Shown: positions 16,374 to 25,110, counted from the first letter of the stretch. The stretch: DNA of 64,000 nt from Paracoccus benzoatiresistens (GCF_026913015.1 NZ_JAPTYD010000016.1:1-64000), one strand, 5' to 3'. Numbers and translations: made by a program. Notes: generated by a model from the letters alone, not told the origin.

Positions 16374-18698
16374 TCAGCGGGGGCACAAAGTATCGGTGAC
16401 CGCATCGTCATCCGTGGTATCGGGCATGCCAGTCGCTGCATCTCCATACGCTGGATCGACAGCCTCTTGAACTCCGGGCTCTTCGGATACGGGCGTCGTC
16501 GCCATGTCCATAAGCGCTGCATCCCAGGTCTTGACGACAGGATGAACCGCTATGGCGCCGCCCAGCGGTGGGAGCAGGTCGATGCTGTCACTGTCAGGTT
16601 CAAATCCGAGGTCACGGCCTATTGCCTCCAGGGTTCGCACCAAGCGGCGCTGTGCTCTTGTCGGCATCGGTGCAGCCTGGCGCAGAATGATCCCGTAGCG
16701 CGACAGGTCCAGACGAAGCCCGGCCGAGACATAGCTGAACCCGCTCGGGATGACGCGCAACCGTGCCTCGGTCGATCCCAGCTGCTCCAGCAGCGCTTGC
16801 CCCGCCCGCAGCAGATCGATGCGGCGCGGCAGCCTTTCTACGCCTGCAGCAGATCGAGGAGTTCCTGGATCCGGCCGTCCAGCCGGGCGCGCCCGTGGTT
16901 CTCCTGGGCGAGATGCCGCTTCAGATCCTGCACCTGACCCGACAAAACCGCCAAGGTTTTCTCCTGCGCCGCCATCCGGGATGCGAGCGTTTCGAACTGT
17001 GTGGTCGTGCCCTCCAGCGCGGTCGCGATCCGCTCCATCACCCCCGTCATTCGGTCGATCCGCCTGTCGGCTTCCCGGTCGGTGTTCTGCAGCATCGTCA
17101 GAGTAGTGGTCAGCATCGGCTGCAGATGGCGCATGGCCAGCATCAGGTCGTGGGACAGCTCCTCCGAGGTCCTGGGTGCGGTCGACATTGAGGCTCTCCA
17201 GGTCGGTTGCAAGGCGGTCAAGGCGGTCAAGGCGGTCCAGGACGGGGGCGGTCAAGGCTGCTGCCAGCTGCGCTGTGGCCCGCAGGGGTGCAAGGCGCGA
17301 CGCGACGGGCGCCAGCCAGGCAGCCAATTGGTTCAGACGGGCGGCAAGGCCGGCGGGGCCAGAAAGCGTTCGAGCAACCCGGACAAAGCGTCCAGCCCCT
17401 GCTGCTGGACCTCGACCCTTGCTTCCAGATTGGCGGTCTGCTTTTCCAATCCGCTGTTCTTCTGTTCCAGATCGCGGAGGCGTGACTCGAGCGACGCGAT
17501 CTCCGTCGCCTGCTGCCGCTCGATCCGCGCCAGCACGTCGAGGATATGGCGGTCTATCAAACCTGGGCTGGCTGTCGGCATATGCATTCTCCAGAAGGCG
17601 GGGAGTAGAAGGAACAAGGTGGTGGCGGGCCGGGATCAGCCGCCGTGCTGTCAGCGGGTCGTCGGCAAACCAGAGAGCGAGGTCCCAGTCAGGCCGTGGC
17701 CAGGTTCCTTGTCCATAGCGGTCCTGATTGTAAGCAAGCCTTCGGTTCCACCCGGCCATGAACCGCGCGGGGGCGGCAGCCAGCTCGGCCGCCCGCTCCG
17801 CATGCTCGGCCGGGCTCGGGTCCCGCAGGACAAAGCCATCGGAGAAAAGGCGACCCCTGAGCCGAAGGTGTTCGCTGCTTAGCGCGCCTGGCACGCCCAT
17901 GGTCAGAATTCCTCGAGCTTTGCTCAGGATCGCCATTCCCTCATTCGCCAGCAGCGGCGCGAGCAGGTCGAGCGCCTCCCGGTTGGTTCGGACAGTGCCG
18001 GCGACAAGCGCAGTGATGAGTGTGTCCGTCAGGCGCAACTGCGGGTCGGCGGCGGGATCAAGCCCGGCGCGCTCCAGTTCCGCCGCCCTTTTGCTGAAGA
18101 GGGTCGGCGGCGCGACGAGCCGGCGACGTGCCGGATCGCATGGATCTGCCCAGCCGAAGCGATGGTTCACGATATCCTGGAGCGCCGACCAGTCCTGACG
18201 CGAGCGCCCCGCATCTCCCGGCGGGTGCGGGTTATGGCTCATGATCCGGCCGTCGGAGCGAAAGACCGCTCGCGGTATTACCAGATTGACCTCGAGGCGG
18301 CTGGTATGAGTATGAGTGGTGACATAGACGGGCGGCCGGGCAATCTGGGGAATGCCTGCCCAAGCCAGTTGGAAGACCAGTTGAAGGGTCAGGTCCACCT
18401 GCCCCCGCAACAGCGGATCGCCAGCATTGAAGCGCGCGACATCAACGTCGCGCGGGGCGAAGGACAACACCAGGCTGGTGTATTTGCGCTGGAACGGCAG
18501 GATGGACAACTGCTGGCGCAGCCGGTCGCCGCGGCCGACAAGGATCTCCGGCCGAGGGTCACGCAGAACCGGCTCGCGCTGCGGCCCGATCGCCTTCATC
18601 ACCACCGGCGCGTCCAGATAGCTGGTCAGCGGCAGATAGCGATCTGCTCCCCGTTGCCCGCCGTTGTTGTCATAGTGCCTGGCAAACGAGATGAGCAT
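16374..18698 (-). CDS. HUH-type relaxase/mobilisation protein
   Basis: A 774-codon frame whose first 200 residues look like a mobilisation relaxase: MLISFARHYDNNGG, YLDAP, KYTSLVLSFAPRDVDVARFN, then the THTHTSRLEVNLVIPR metal-binding motif with paired His. The nearby Tyr (YVTTH or an upstream one) could be catalytic; this is not settled. The ATG overlaps the stop of the MobC-like gene (ATGA). Two other coiled-coil genes with strong ribosome sites lie within it in other frames, so the relaxase could in fact end near 17,600 and the open tail be partly incidental. The tail (RRIDLLRAGQALLEQLGS onward) again looks protein-like. Confidence 0.65.
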   Translation of the reverse strand: MLISFARHYDNNGGQRGADRYLPLTSYLDAPVVMKAIGPQREPVLRDPRPEILVGRGDRLRQQLSILPFQRKYTSLVLSFAPRDVDVARFNAGDPLLRGQVDLTLQLVFQLAWAGIPQIARPPVYVTTHTHTSRLEVNLVIPRAVFRSDGRIMSHNPHPPGDAGRSRQDWSALQDIVNHRFGWADPCDPARRRLVAPPTLFSKRAAELERAGLDPAADPQLRLTDTLITALVAGTVRTNREALDLLAPLLANEGMAILSKARGILTMGVPGALSSEHLRLRGRLFSDGFVLRDPSPAEHAERAAELAAAPARFMAGWNRRLAYNQDRYGQGTWPRPDWDLALWFADDPLTARRLIPARHHLVPSTPRLLENAYADSQPRFDRPPYPRRAGADRAAAGDGDRVARVTPPRSGTEEQRIGKADRQSGSKGRGPAAGAGRFVRVARTLSGPAGLAARLNQLAAWLAPVASRLAPLRATAQLAAALTAPVLDRLDRLDRLATDLESLNVDRTQDLGGAVPRPDAGHAPSAADADHYSDDAAEHRPGSRQADRPNDGGDGADRDRAGGHDHTVRNARIPDGGAGENLGGFVGSGAGSEAASRPGEPRARPAGRPDPGTPRSAAGVERLPRRIDLLRAGQALLEQLGSTEARLRVIPSGFSYVSAGLRLDLSRYGIILRQAAPMPTRAQRRLVRTLEAIGRDLGFEPDSDSIDLLPPLGGAIAVHPVVKTWDAALMDMATTPVSEEPGVQEAVDPAYGDAATGMPDTTDDDAVTDTLCPR
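16838..17188 (-). CDS. coiled-coil protein nested in the relaxase frame
   Basis: A 116-residue protein in a different frame from the relaxase: MSTAPRTSEELSHDLMLAMR, then continuous heptad-like helix (EADRRIDRMTGVMERIATAL, then FETLASRMAAQEKTLAVLSG), ending LDGRIQELLDLLQA. A perfect GGAGA lies six bases before the ATG. Composition and heptads look far more protein-like than the relaxase frame over the same bases. Probably a mobilisation accessory protein, by analogy with mobB and mobD nested in mobA of ColE1-type plasmids; this is inference from arrangement. Confidence 0.55.
   Translation of the reverse strand: MSTAPRTSEELSHDLMLAMRHLQPMLTTTLTMLQNTDREADRRIDRMTGVMERIATALEGTTTQFETLASRMAAQEKTLAVLSGQVQDLKRHLAQENHGRARLDGRIQELLDLLQA
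17333..17581 (-). CDS. short coiled-coil protein nested in the relaxase frame
   Basis: An 82-residue protein, MPTASPGLIDRHILDVLARI, followed by a long charged helix (EIASLESRLRDLEQKNSGLE, KQTANLEARVEVQQQ). GGAGA stands six bases before the ATG at 17581. It is in a different frame from the surrounding relaxase reading and from the next nested gene. Such coiled-coil proteins accompany relaxases in several mobilisation modules. No specific family is recognised. Confidence 0.55.
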   Translation of the reverse strand: MPTASPGLIDRHILDVLARIERQQATEIASLESRLRDLEQKNSGLEKQTANLEARVEVQQQGLDALSGLLERFLAPPALPPV

Positions 18699-19084
18699 CA
18701 GACGGTGCTCTCCATGGCCTTACCGCCGCCCTCAGGGCCATCTTTGTCGGCTCCCAGGGCGTCGGCGGACAGGACATCCTCAATGCGGCGCAGTATCAGA
18801 AGGAGTTCGGCGGCTTGCAGCCCTGAAAAAGGAGCGGCCATCACACGCCCGGCGATCTCTGCAAGATGGCTGTCGATCCGGGCGAGCAGGCGCACGGCGC
18901 CCTCGCGATCCCCGCGCCGGACCAGGCGCGTCTGGCGGCGGCAGGTCAGAAGATAAGCACTGATGCCGAGCCCCGCCTCCCGGGCCTCAGCCGTGATTTC
19001 AGCCCGTTCCGCCGAGGTGACGTTCAACACGTCCCATTTCTTGCGTTTCTCCTCCGCGCACTTTCTCGGGCGTGCCATGTCCAT
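18698..19084 (-). CDS. MobC-like mobilisation accessory protein
   Basis: A 128-residue basic-to-neutral protein: MDMARPRKCAEEKRKKWDVL, TSAERAEITAEAREAGLGIS, AYLLTCRRQTRL, then ARIDSHLAEIAGRVMAAPFS and a helical C-terminus. This order matches MobC/relaxosome proteins, with a ribbon-helix-helix-like DNA-binding start and an N-x-NQ-type helical end. Its stop overlaps the relaxase start (ATGA). It would bind near oriT and recruit the relaxase. Confidence 0.7.
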   Translation of the reverse strand: MDMARPRKCAEEKRKKWDVLNVTSAERAEITAEAREAGLGISAYLLTCRRQTRLVRRGDREGAVRLLARIDSHLAEIAGRVMAAPFSGLQAAELLLILRRIEDVLSADALGADKDGPEGGGKAMESTV

Positions 19085-19406
19085 GTCCTCACCGGTTGCG
19101 ACAGCAGCGGGGCTGTCGAGAGGATCATCCGGGCAAGCCGTGAAAAAACCAAACGGTCGCGATGCGTTTTTCGGGGGCCATCGGGGGAGACTTGCTGACG
19201 GGCCTGATCATGGGGCGATGCAGGGCCCGGCACGGGACCCGATGCCGGGTCAGGAGTCCAGGCCGGTGAAAGAGGATATCCGGGACATTGAGGCCTCCAA
19301 GAACATCAGGCTCTCCACAGCCGTCGTATCGTGCCGCCGGTGATTTTTTCAGGGCCGCGGACCATATTTGAGGTCAACGTCATCCTCATGGACTGTCCAG
19401 CCCGAT
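19085..19406. other. divergent intergenic region, candidate oriT
   Basis: This gap of about 320 bases separates the leftward mob operon from a rightward gene, where origins of transfer usually lie. It contains an imperfect inverted pair, GAAAAAAC near 19142 with GTTTTTC near 19171, and a GC hairpin with CCCGGC/GCCGGG arms near 19230-19250. No nick site can be named from sequence alone. Confidence 0.35.
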
Positions 19407-20417
19407 ATGACCCGCCCCCCGAAGTCCAGAGCTCGTCCCCTGCTGCGCGAGGCCGATTTCGCGGCGCGGGGCAGACGGCTGGCGGAGCGGAAAGCCCGAG
19501 ACCATCTGCGCGCCTGCGCCGACCGGGAAGCGCGGGGTGAGGTGCAGATCTGGTCATGGGTGCCGGCGGTCCATGCTGAGCTGATCCGCAGTCTCGTGCC
19601 GGCCCTGGGCGCGGCACTGGATGCAGGATGCCCGCCGCGGCAGATCCTGTCCTGGCCGGAGAATTCCAATGCCAAGGCCAAGGCCAGTGACACAACCCAG
19701 GCTCATGCCGGTGCCCGTGTCGCGCCGGATGTGACGGGCATGCCCTCTGACGGGTCCGGCGAGAGCGCAGGTCCCGACGATCCCGCTGCCTGGCAGGGAG
19801 CAGGTCTCAAGGCGCGGCGCCGCGCCCAGTCCCGCCGCGCGGCAGCGCGCAAGAAAAACCTGGGCCTGAAGCGGGTCTCATTTGTCGTGTCCAAAGCCCA
19901 CAAGGCGACACTCACCATTCTCATTGGCAAGATCATCGAGGGGTTGCAGGACGGGCTGGTGCCGAGGGTCGAGAGCAGCGCGGCGGCGGGCATCGTGCCG
20001 GCGGGCATCGTGCCGGCGGAGCCTTGGCTAGAGCGAACCCGGGCCGACACTCGCGCCGACGGGTCCGGCACCAGATCATCGGCCGATCACCAGCGCCAGC
20101 AGATCGGCAAACAGCACGAACACGACACACGTGAGGGCCAGGAGCCAGGCAAGCGGGTCGAAGATCGTTCCACGGCAACGGGTGTAGCAAGCCGGTCCTC
20201 GTTCGCGGGGCTGTCGGATGACTGGCATGGCGCGAGAACAGTGTGGGCAGATGAGGCCCTGCCTCGGACCGTCACCGAAAGACAAAGCTCCCCTCTCTTC
20301 GACGATATTCAAGCGCTCGACCGGCGCGGCTGGCTGAGGAAGGAGGCTGTGAGCAAGGCCGTCGACCAGGAACGAAGACGTGAGCCTCGTAGCATGGGGA
20401 TCGATGAGGGAATGTAG
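19407..20417 (+). CDS. hypothetical basic protein
   Basis: A 336-residue frame starting MTRPPKSRARPLLREADFAA. The first 200 residues look coding: RRLAERKARDHLRACADREA, EVQIWSWVPAVHAELIRSL, and KARRRAQSRRAAARKKNLGL before VSKAHKATLTILIGKIIEGL. The last third, rich in Gln, Arg and Asp, overlaps a better-looking leftward gene and may be incidental extension after a lost stop. It is divergent from the mob operon. No family recognised. Confidence 0.45.
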   Translation: MTRPPKSRARPLLREADFAARGRRLAERKARDHLRACADREARGEVQIWSWVPAVHAELIRSLVPALGAALDAGCPPRQILSWPENSNAKAKASDTTQAHAGARVAPDVTGMPSDGSGESAGPDDPAAWQGAGLKARRRAQSRRAAARKKNLGLKRVSFVVSKAHKATLTILIGKIIEGLQDGLVPRVESSAAAGIVPAGIVPAEPWLERTRADTRADGSGTRSSADHQRQQIGKQHEHDTREGQEPGKRVEDRSTATGVASRSSFAGLSDDWHGARTVWADEALPRTVTERQSSPLFDDIQALDRRGWLRKEAVSKAVDQERRREPRSMGIDEGM

Positions 20418-20438
20418 CAGGTCGTTCAGCAAAGCCAT
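20076..20438 (-). CDS. zinc-ribbon protein with C-terminal membrane helix
   Basis: About 120 residues. MALLNDLLHSLIDPHATRLT is followed by a cysteine pair (LICPHCSRAMPVIRQ) and a second Cys (ACYTRCRGTIFDP), a probable single zinc ribbon. The protein ends with one strongly hydrophobic segment (LAWLLALTCVVFVLFADLLA). It overlaps the 3' part of the rightward gene by about 340 bases, and composition favours this strand there. Function unknown; the layout suggests a small inner-membrane anchored nucleic-acid or protein-binding factor. Confidence 0.5.
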   Translation of the reverse strand: MALLNDLLHSLIDPHATRLTSSFLVDGLAHSLLPQPAAPVERLNIVEERGALSFGDGPRQGLICPHCSRAMPVIRQPRERGPACYTRCRGTIFDPLAWLLALTCVVFVLFADLLALVIGR

Positions 20439-20582
20439 CCGATAGGCGTTGCGGCGGCCATCCACGACTCGTTCGCAGCCGCGCCGAATGGCCATTGCTG
20501 CAAGGCTGAACAGTGCCGGCATGGTGACCGGAGGCCATTTCCAAGAATTGATGCTGAAGATTATCACCCCCCGGAAGAGAGC

Positions 20583-20759
20583 TTACAATCCCGCGTCACC
20601 CTCCGACCTGGACGCTTCAAGTGCAATCTCGATCAGACGTCGAATGGCCTCATTTTCCGACTGCAGCCTTTGATCGAATCTGAAATCGGAGATCCGCTTA
20701 GCCTGTTCCTCTGTAAGGTTTACAAGCTTCTTGACAGGATATGCTGGTTCTCTGGCCAT
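20583..20759 (-). CDS. small ribbon-helix-helix-like DNA-binding protein
   Basis: A 58-residue frame: MAREPAYPVKKLVNLTEEQA, then KRISDFRFDQRLQSENEAIR and RLIEIALEAS. This is the usual pattern of a beta strand (KKLVNLT) and two helices with the 'SENEAIRRLIE' second helix of Arc/CopG-type plasmid regulators. Two palindromes in the 130-base gap upstream are candidate operators shared with the divergent gene at 20889. It is likely a repressor of itself and possibly of the following rightward cluster. Confidence 0.65.
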   Translation of the reverse strand: MAREPAYPVKKLVNLTEEQAKRISDFRFDQRLQSENEAIRRLIEIALEASRSEGDAGL

Positions 20760-20784
20760 GAAAGTAAATTAGTCGCCATAAAGC

Positions 20785-20823
20785 ATGTTGACAATCAACA
20801 TATACCGCATATGCTGTATATGC
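20785..20823. promoter_or_regulatory. two adjacent palindromes between divergent genes
   Basis: ATGTTGA-CAA-TCAACAT at 20785-20801 and GCATAT-GCTGT-ATATGC at 20807-20823 lie in an AT-rich gap between the ribbon-helix-helix-like gene and the 20889 gene. They are 22 bases apart start to start, about two helical turns. They fit operator sites for the small regulator encoded beside them. Confidence 0.5.
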
Positions 20824-20888
20824 AGATCAAGGGAGTGCTTCCGACACTCCCCCGATCCTAACCACGACCTTCTCGGTAAAGGAACCTC

Positions 20889-21404
20889 ATGGCTACCCCG
20901 TTCCATACACCCCGGCCGTCGTATATTGAAGCACCGATCTCTTCGGAGCCGCTTACTTTCGAGCACAGGTTCGTCGGGCTTCTCAACGCACTCGCGCATC
21001 ACATCTACAGCGAGCAGTTCCTGTTCTCGAGCGACCATTCAGACCTCGACCATGAGCGCCTTCGCGACAGCGCCGAGGCGGCGCGGGTCACGCTCGGCAA
21101 GGTGTTTGTCCAGATCGCCGCCGTGAAGGGCGTTTCCGGCACGGATGTGCCGCTCTACAAGATGTCGCTCGTCATTGAGGACTTGGTGCGCAATCGCACG
21201 GCTCCGGCCTTCCTTCGCCAGGCCGAGGAAAGCATGGCGCTGGACCTGAAGGTTCCTGGAGACGATGCCGCAGAGGCTCGGGCTCGCAGAATGCTGGCCG
21301 CAGCCCGCAAGCGAATCCTGCTCATGGCGCAACTGCCGCTTTATCAAAGCAACCGCAAAGGAACTGATGCGGCTGCGGATGTCCCTGCCCCCCAGGCAGC
21401 CTGA
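20889..21404 (+). CDS. hypothetical protein, first gene of nuclease-protease cluster
   Basis: A 171-residue soluble helical protein preceded by AAAGGAACCTC. Segments such as HRFVGLLNALAHHIYSEQFL, AEAARVTLGKVFVQIAAVKG and ARARRMLAAARKRILLMAQL suggest a helix-rich fold. No family recognised. It leads a row of five rightward genes separated by gaps of 95-190 bases. Confidence 0.65.
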   Translation: MATPFHTPRPSYIEAPISSEPLTFEHRFVGLLNALAHHIYSEQFLFSSDHSDLDHERLRDSAEAARVTLGKVFVQIAAVKGVSGTDVPLYKMSLVIEDLVRNRTAPAFLRQAEESMALDLKVPGDDAAEARARRMLAAARKRILLMAQLPLYQSNRKGTDAAADVPAPQAA

Positions 21405-21577
21405 CGCCGCTCCTGCCTGATCCTTCCTTGATCCCTAACAGCCCCGATGGGCTGACCTGGCTCTGATCGGCCAGCCCTTCTGCGCCCTGTCCGATCCCTC
21501 TGTGCCAAGGATCATCGCCCCGCGTCCGTGCGGGCCGCACGCGGCCATCTATCCACTTCTTTTTCAGGAGACATCCT

Positions 21578-22633
21578 ATGACCGACCATATCCTTGACTT
21601 CCTCGACGCAACGTTCCCGTTCGGTGATCTGGACCTTGTCTCTTTCGACGCCCCCATCCCCGACCATTGGCACGAATTTGCCGAGGCGAAGGGCTTCGAA
21701 CTCCTGCGCCGGGTCCGAGACAGGAACCATTTGGAACTGCGCTGCAACCAGTGCGATGGCACCATGATCTGCAAGATCTATACCTTGCGCACCGCCCAGC
21801 CGATCTGCCCGCACTGCCAAAAGGCACGCTGGCAGGCACTCTGTGAGGAGGCTGGGGTGCGCTTTCTGGGGCGTGGCGATCGCGCCAATTATCTGCGGGT
21901 CCAACTCCCCTGCGGTCACGAGACGAGCCGGCAGCAGGAACTGCTCGAGCGTGTCCGGCGCCGCACGACCGCCATCCGCTGCGAGGCTTGCCTCGAGGCA
22001 CGGATGCAGGCCGAGGCGCGGGCGCGCGGCTGGGAACTGATCGGTGACGATCCTGACGGCCATCTGAGCTACCGCCTTTATCGGCACGCCTGCCGCTATA
22101 TCCAGCGGGTCGCCGTGGCGAACATGACGACCGGCCGGTTTACCTGCCGGAACTGCAGCGAAGGTTGGCTCAATGACCGTAGCTATATCTACATGATGCG
22201 GTTTGTCCTGAAGTCCGGACGAGACGCCATCAAGGTTGGTTTTTCGCGCGATCCGGCGTCCCGGCTGCGTCATCAGCTGGTTACCGAGCGCGATCAGGAT
22301 GCGCTGCTGATCCGCAGCATCGAGGTGCCCACCGGTCGCGAGGCAATCGAACTTGAGAAAGCCCTGCATACGACACTTCGCCGGCAGCACCCCGACGCAG
22401 AGCTCGATCGCATGGAGTTTGCGGCTGAAGTAAATGTCGTCTCCGAACTCTATGACGCGAAGATCGAAGCCGAGATCACGGCGCTTCTGGACCGGATCGA
22501 GATCCGGCTCAAGAGACGGGCAAGGCGCCGCGAAAAGCGCCGCCTCAAACGCCTGCGGCGACGCCTCGAGCAGAGCCAGGCGCCTGCCTGCCCTGCGGCG
22601 ACGGACAAGCTATCGCCCCCTGACCAGGAATAA
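21578..22633 (+). CDS. GIY-YIG nuclease-family protein with three zinc-ribbon-like repeats
   Basis: A 351-residue protein. The C-terminal half carries a T5orf172/GIY-YIG-type core: SYIYMMRFVLKSGRDAIKVG from about residue 202, FSRDPASRLRHQL, then GREAIELEKALHTTLRRQHP with the predicted metal-binding Glu. The N-terminal 195 residues contain three related units at about 39-80, 93-138 and 151-193. Each starts G-(F/V/W)-x-(L/F)-(L/I), has a central Cys with Cys or His, and ends C-x2-C (CPHC, CEAC, CRNC). The tail is very basic (RRARRREKRRLKRLRRR). It likely cuts DNA. The ATG has TTCAGGAG upstream. Confidence 0.75.
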   Translation: MTDHILDFLDATFPFGDLDLVSFDAPIPDHWHEFAEAKGFELLRRVRDRNHLELRCNQCDGTMICKIYTLRTAQPICPHCQKARWQALCEEAGVRFLGRGDRANYLRVQLPCGHETSRQQELLERVRRRTTAIRCEACLEARMQAEARARGWELIGDDPDGHLSYRLYRHACRYIQRVAVANMTTGRFTCRNCSEGWLNDRSYIYMMRFVLKSGRDAIKVGFSRDPASRLRHQLVTERDQDALLIRSIEVPTGREAIELEKALHTTLRRQHPDAELDRMEFAAEVNVVSELYDAKIEAEITALLDRIEIRLKRRARRREKRRLKRLRRRLEQSQAPACPAATDKLSPPDQE

Positions 22634-22798
22634 GAACCCGCCGGCCTGGTCGGCAGCTCCTGGATGAGACCGGCACAGCCCACCCGATCCCACCCCATGT
22701 CACCCATCCTTCTGCCGCCCGAGCCGCTCGCGCCCGCGCCCCTGCCGCATCCCGGACCGCATCCGGGATGCCCCAATCAATCTCGCCGGAGACACCCG

Positions 22799-25015
22799 AT
22801 GCCCCCTGCCTCGCCCCCCTCCCCGACCCCTTCCCGCCCCGCCTGGTGGAAATTGGCCGAGATCGCTGTGACCCGCCTTCTCGACGAAGACTCCGACCGG
22901 CGTGTCGTGGCTGACGCAGCCGACGGCACGTGGCCGCAAGCCTGGGCCGAGGACCACGAGCCAGAAGAGATGGACCCGCCCCGGGCCAATCTGCCGGAGG
23001 AGGGCAACGGCAGCACGCCCGACGCATCCGAGATCGGCAGAGCCGTCCCGCTGTCGCCGGGGCCAGTGTCCGCTCCCCGTCACCGCCTCCTGCTTCTCAT
23101 CCGCCTCGCCGCGAGCCTGGGCAGCCTGGACGCCGTTGACCGGCTACTGTCGCCCGGTGCCCTAACTCTCCTCGAAGGTGTTCCCAACGAAGATTTGGAC
23201 AGCATCCGCGACCTGCTGGAATTCATCCTGCCCGCATCCTGCACGGTGTCCTCGAAGCCAAGGATCGCGGTCCATGTGCCGGATCTCATGGTGATCCGGC
23301 CCAGTTTGGTTGACGGCAGGATCAGCGACTATGCCCTGCGCGAGTATCGCCGCGACGTCGTGGCGGCGCTGCACCTTCCCGCGCCGGTCCTGATCCTGCA
23401 CCCTCAAGTGGCCGCCCTGCCGGAGGGCCTGCCGGCAGTCGGAATGACCCGCATCCCCTACGCACCCTTGGACCAGGATATACTCCTCGCCGTCCTGCGC
23501 CTCAGCCACTCGGAAGCGGGCGGCCTCGACGAGGCAGCGCTCAGGGCGGCCCTGCCGCCTGACGCGGCCCTGGAAGGGCTGGACCCTCTGCCTCTGGCGC
23601 TCGCACTGCGCGCACCGACAGCTCAAGCGGTGGCAACGCGCCTTGCAGCCCTCGCGGATCCTGCGGCCGCCCATGCCGTTTCGACGCCAGGACTTGAGAG
23701 CTTTGCGAGCGACGCCCCTGCCCTGCGCACGGCCCGCCAGATGGTGGCGGACCTGCAGACCTGGCGGGCGGGCCAGATCGGCTGGAGTGAGCTCTCGCGA
23801 TCCCTTTTGCTTTACGGGCCTCCCGGCAGCGGCAAGACCTGGCTGGCGCGGGCGATCGGCACCAGTGCCGGCGTAACGGTCATCTCCGCGACCTTCGGCC
23901 AGTGGCAGGCCGCGGGGCATCTCGGCGACATGCTGCGCGAGATGCGCAGAAGCTTTGCCGAGGCGCGCGCCAAGAGCCCTGCTGTTCTTGTCATCGACGA
24001 GATGGACTCAGTCGGCTCGAGGGAAGACCGAACCTCTCAGAACCCTTCATACCGCCGCCAAGTCGTCAACGCCTTTCTGACCGAGCTGGATGGCATCGCG
24101 CAGCACGAGGGGGTGATCGTCATCGGCACCTGCAACGACCGCAGCGGGATCGATCCGGCGGTTCTGCGGCCGGGCCGGATCGACCAAAAGGTAGAGATGC
24201 CGCTGCCCGACGCCACTGCGTTGCAGGGGATCCTGCGCCATCATTTGCCCGGTTGGAGCGGGACAGACCTTTCCGATCTCGCCCGTTGCGCCGTGGGGCT
24301 CAGCGCGGCCGAGGTGGATGCCGCCATCCGTCGTGCCCGCACAGAAGCCCGTATTCAAGCGCGGGCTCTCATGCCCGACGATCTGCGTGTCGTCTTGGCC
24401 CCGACGCTTGATGACCGCGACGCTTACCGGGTGGCTCTGCATGAATGTGGCCATGCTGTTGTCTGCGCGGCGCTGCGTCTCGGCCCGGTGCATCGCATTG
24501 CGCTCGGACGAAAGGGCGGCGGCATGACCCATGTCGATCACATCCCGGGATCGGTCCCCCTGTCCCGCCTGCAGGACGACCTTGTGCAGCTTCTCGCCGG
24601 ACGGGCTGCGGAGGCCGTAGTGCTGGGTGCGGTCTCGACCGGCGCGGGCGGCGACAGAACATCCGACCTGGCCCGGGCCACCGCACTCGCCGTCGGGATC
24701 CATGCGCGCTTTGGCTTGGGCGTCCTCGGACCCCTCTGGCTCGGCAATACAGACACGGCGCTGCTTTCCAATCCGGACACCGGCAGCCTGATCCGCCAAG
24801 ACCTTGAGGCCGCCGAGGTGCGGGCCCGCACCATCCTTACCACCAACAGGGATATCCTGGAGGACATGGCACGAACGCTCCTTGCCGTCCGCGAGATGAA
24901 CGCAGAGGCCGCGCGCCTCTGGCTCAATCAGGTGCGCCGCTGGCCGACGGAGGGTGAAAACGATCCCGGACATTCCGAAGGTCCCAAGGCTGCCGACGAT
25001 ATCGCGCCCGGCTGA
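22799..25015 (+). CDS. soluble FtsH-like AAA+ protease (M41-type)
   Basis: A 738-residue AAA+ protein fused to an M41-like peptidase. Walker A GPPGSGKT at 340-347, Walker B VLVIDEMDSVG with Asp-Glu at 400-401, the second-region arginines LRPGRIDQKVEMPLPD, then the zinc motif HECGH at 548-552 (HEAGH in FtsH), with a plausible third ligand Asp623 (GGDRTSDLARAT). The N-terminal 330 residues replace the two membrane helices of FtsH with a unique, non-membrane region. The ATG at 22799 follows CGGAGA; earlier Met codons give proline-rich sequence. It should unfold and degrade cytosolic substrates. Likely partners are its neighbours. Confidence 0.85.
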   Translation: MPPASPPSPTPSRPAWWKLAEIAVTRLLDEDSDRRVVADAADGTWPQAWAEDHEPEEMDPPRANLPEEGNGSTPDASEIGRAVPLSPGPVSAPRHRLLLLIRLAASLGSLDAVDRLLSPGALTLLEGVPNEDLDSIRDLLEFILPASCTVSSKPRIAVHVPDLMVIRPSLVDGRISDYALREYRRDVVAALHLPAPVLILHPQVAALPEGLPAVGMTRIPYAPLDQDILLAVLRLSHSEAGGLDEAALRAALPPDAALEGLDPLPLALALRAPTAQAVATRLAALADPAAAHAVSTPGLESFASDAPALRTARQMVADLQTWRAGQIGWSELSRSLLLYGPPGSGKTWLARAIGTSAGVTVISATFGQWQAAGHLGDMLREMRRSFAEARAKSPAVLVIDEMDSVGSREDRTSQNPSYRRQVVNAFLTELDGIAQHEGVIVIGTCNDRSGIDPAVLRPGRIDQKVEMPLPDATALQGILRHHLPGWSGTDLSDLARCAVGLSAAEVDAAIRRARTEARIQARALMPDDLRVVLAPTLDDRDAYRVALHECGHAVVCAALRLGPVHRIALGRKGGGMTHVDHIPGSVPLSRLQDDLVQLLAGRAAEAVVLGAVSTGAGGDRTSDLARATALAVGIHARFGLGVLGPLWLGNTDTALLSNPDTGSLIRQDLEAAEVRARTILTTNRDILEDMARTLLAVREMNAEAARLWLNQVRRWPTEGENDPGHSEGPKAADDIAPG

Positions 25016-25110
25016 AGGTCTGGGTGACAGATCCCTGACGAACGAGGCAGCCCCACCGTCGCGGCTGTCTCCGATCCCCCCCTTTTTCTGCCTTCTTTCA
25101 GAGATATGCC

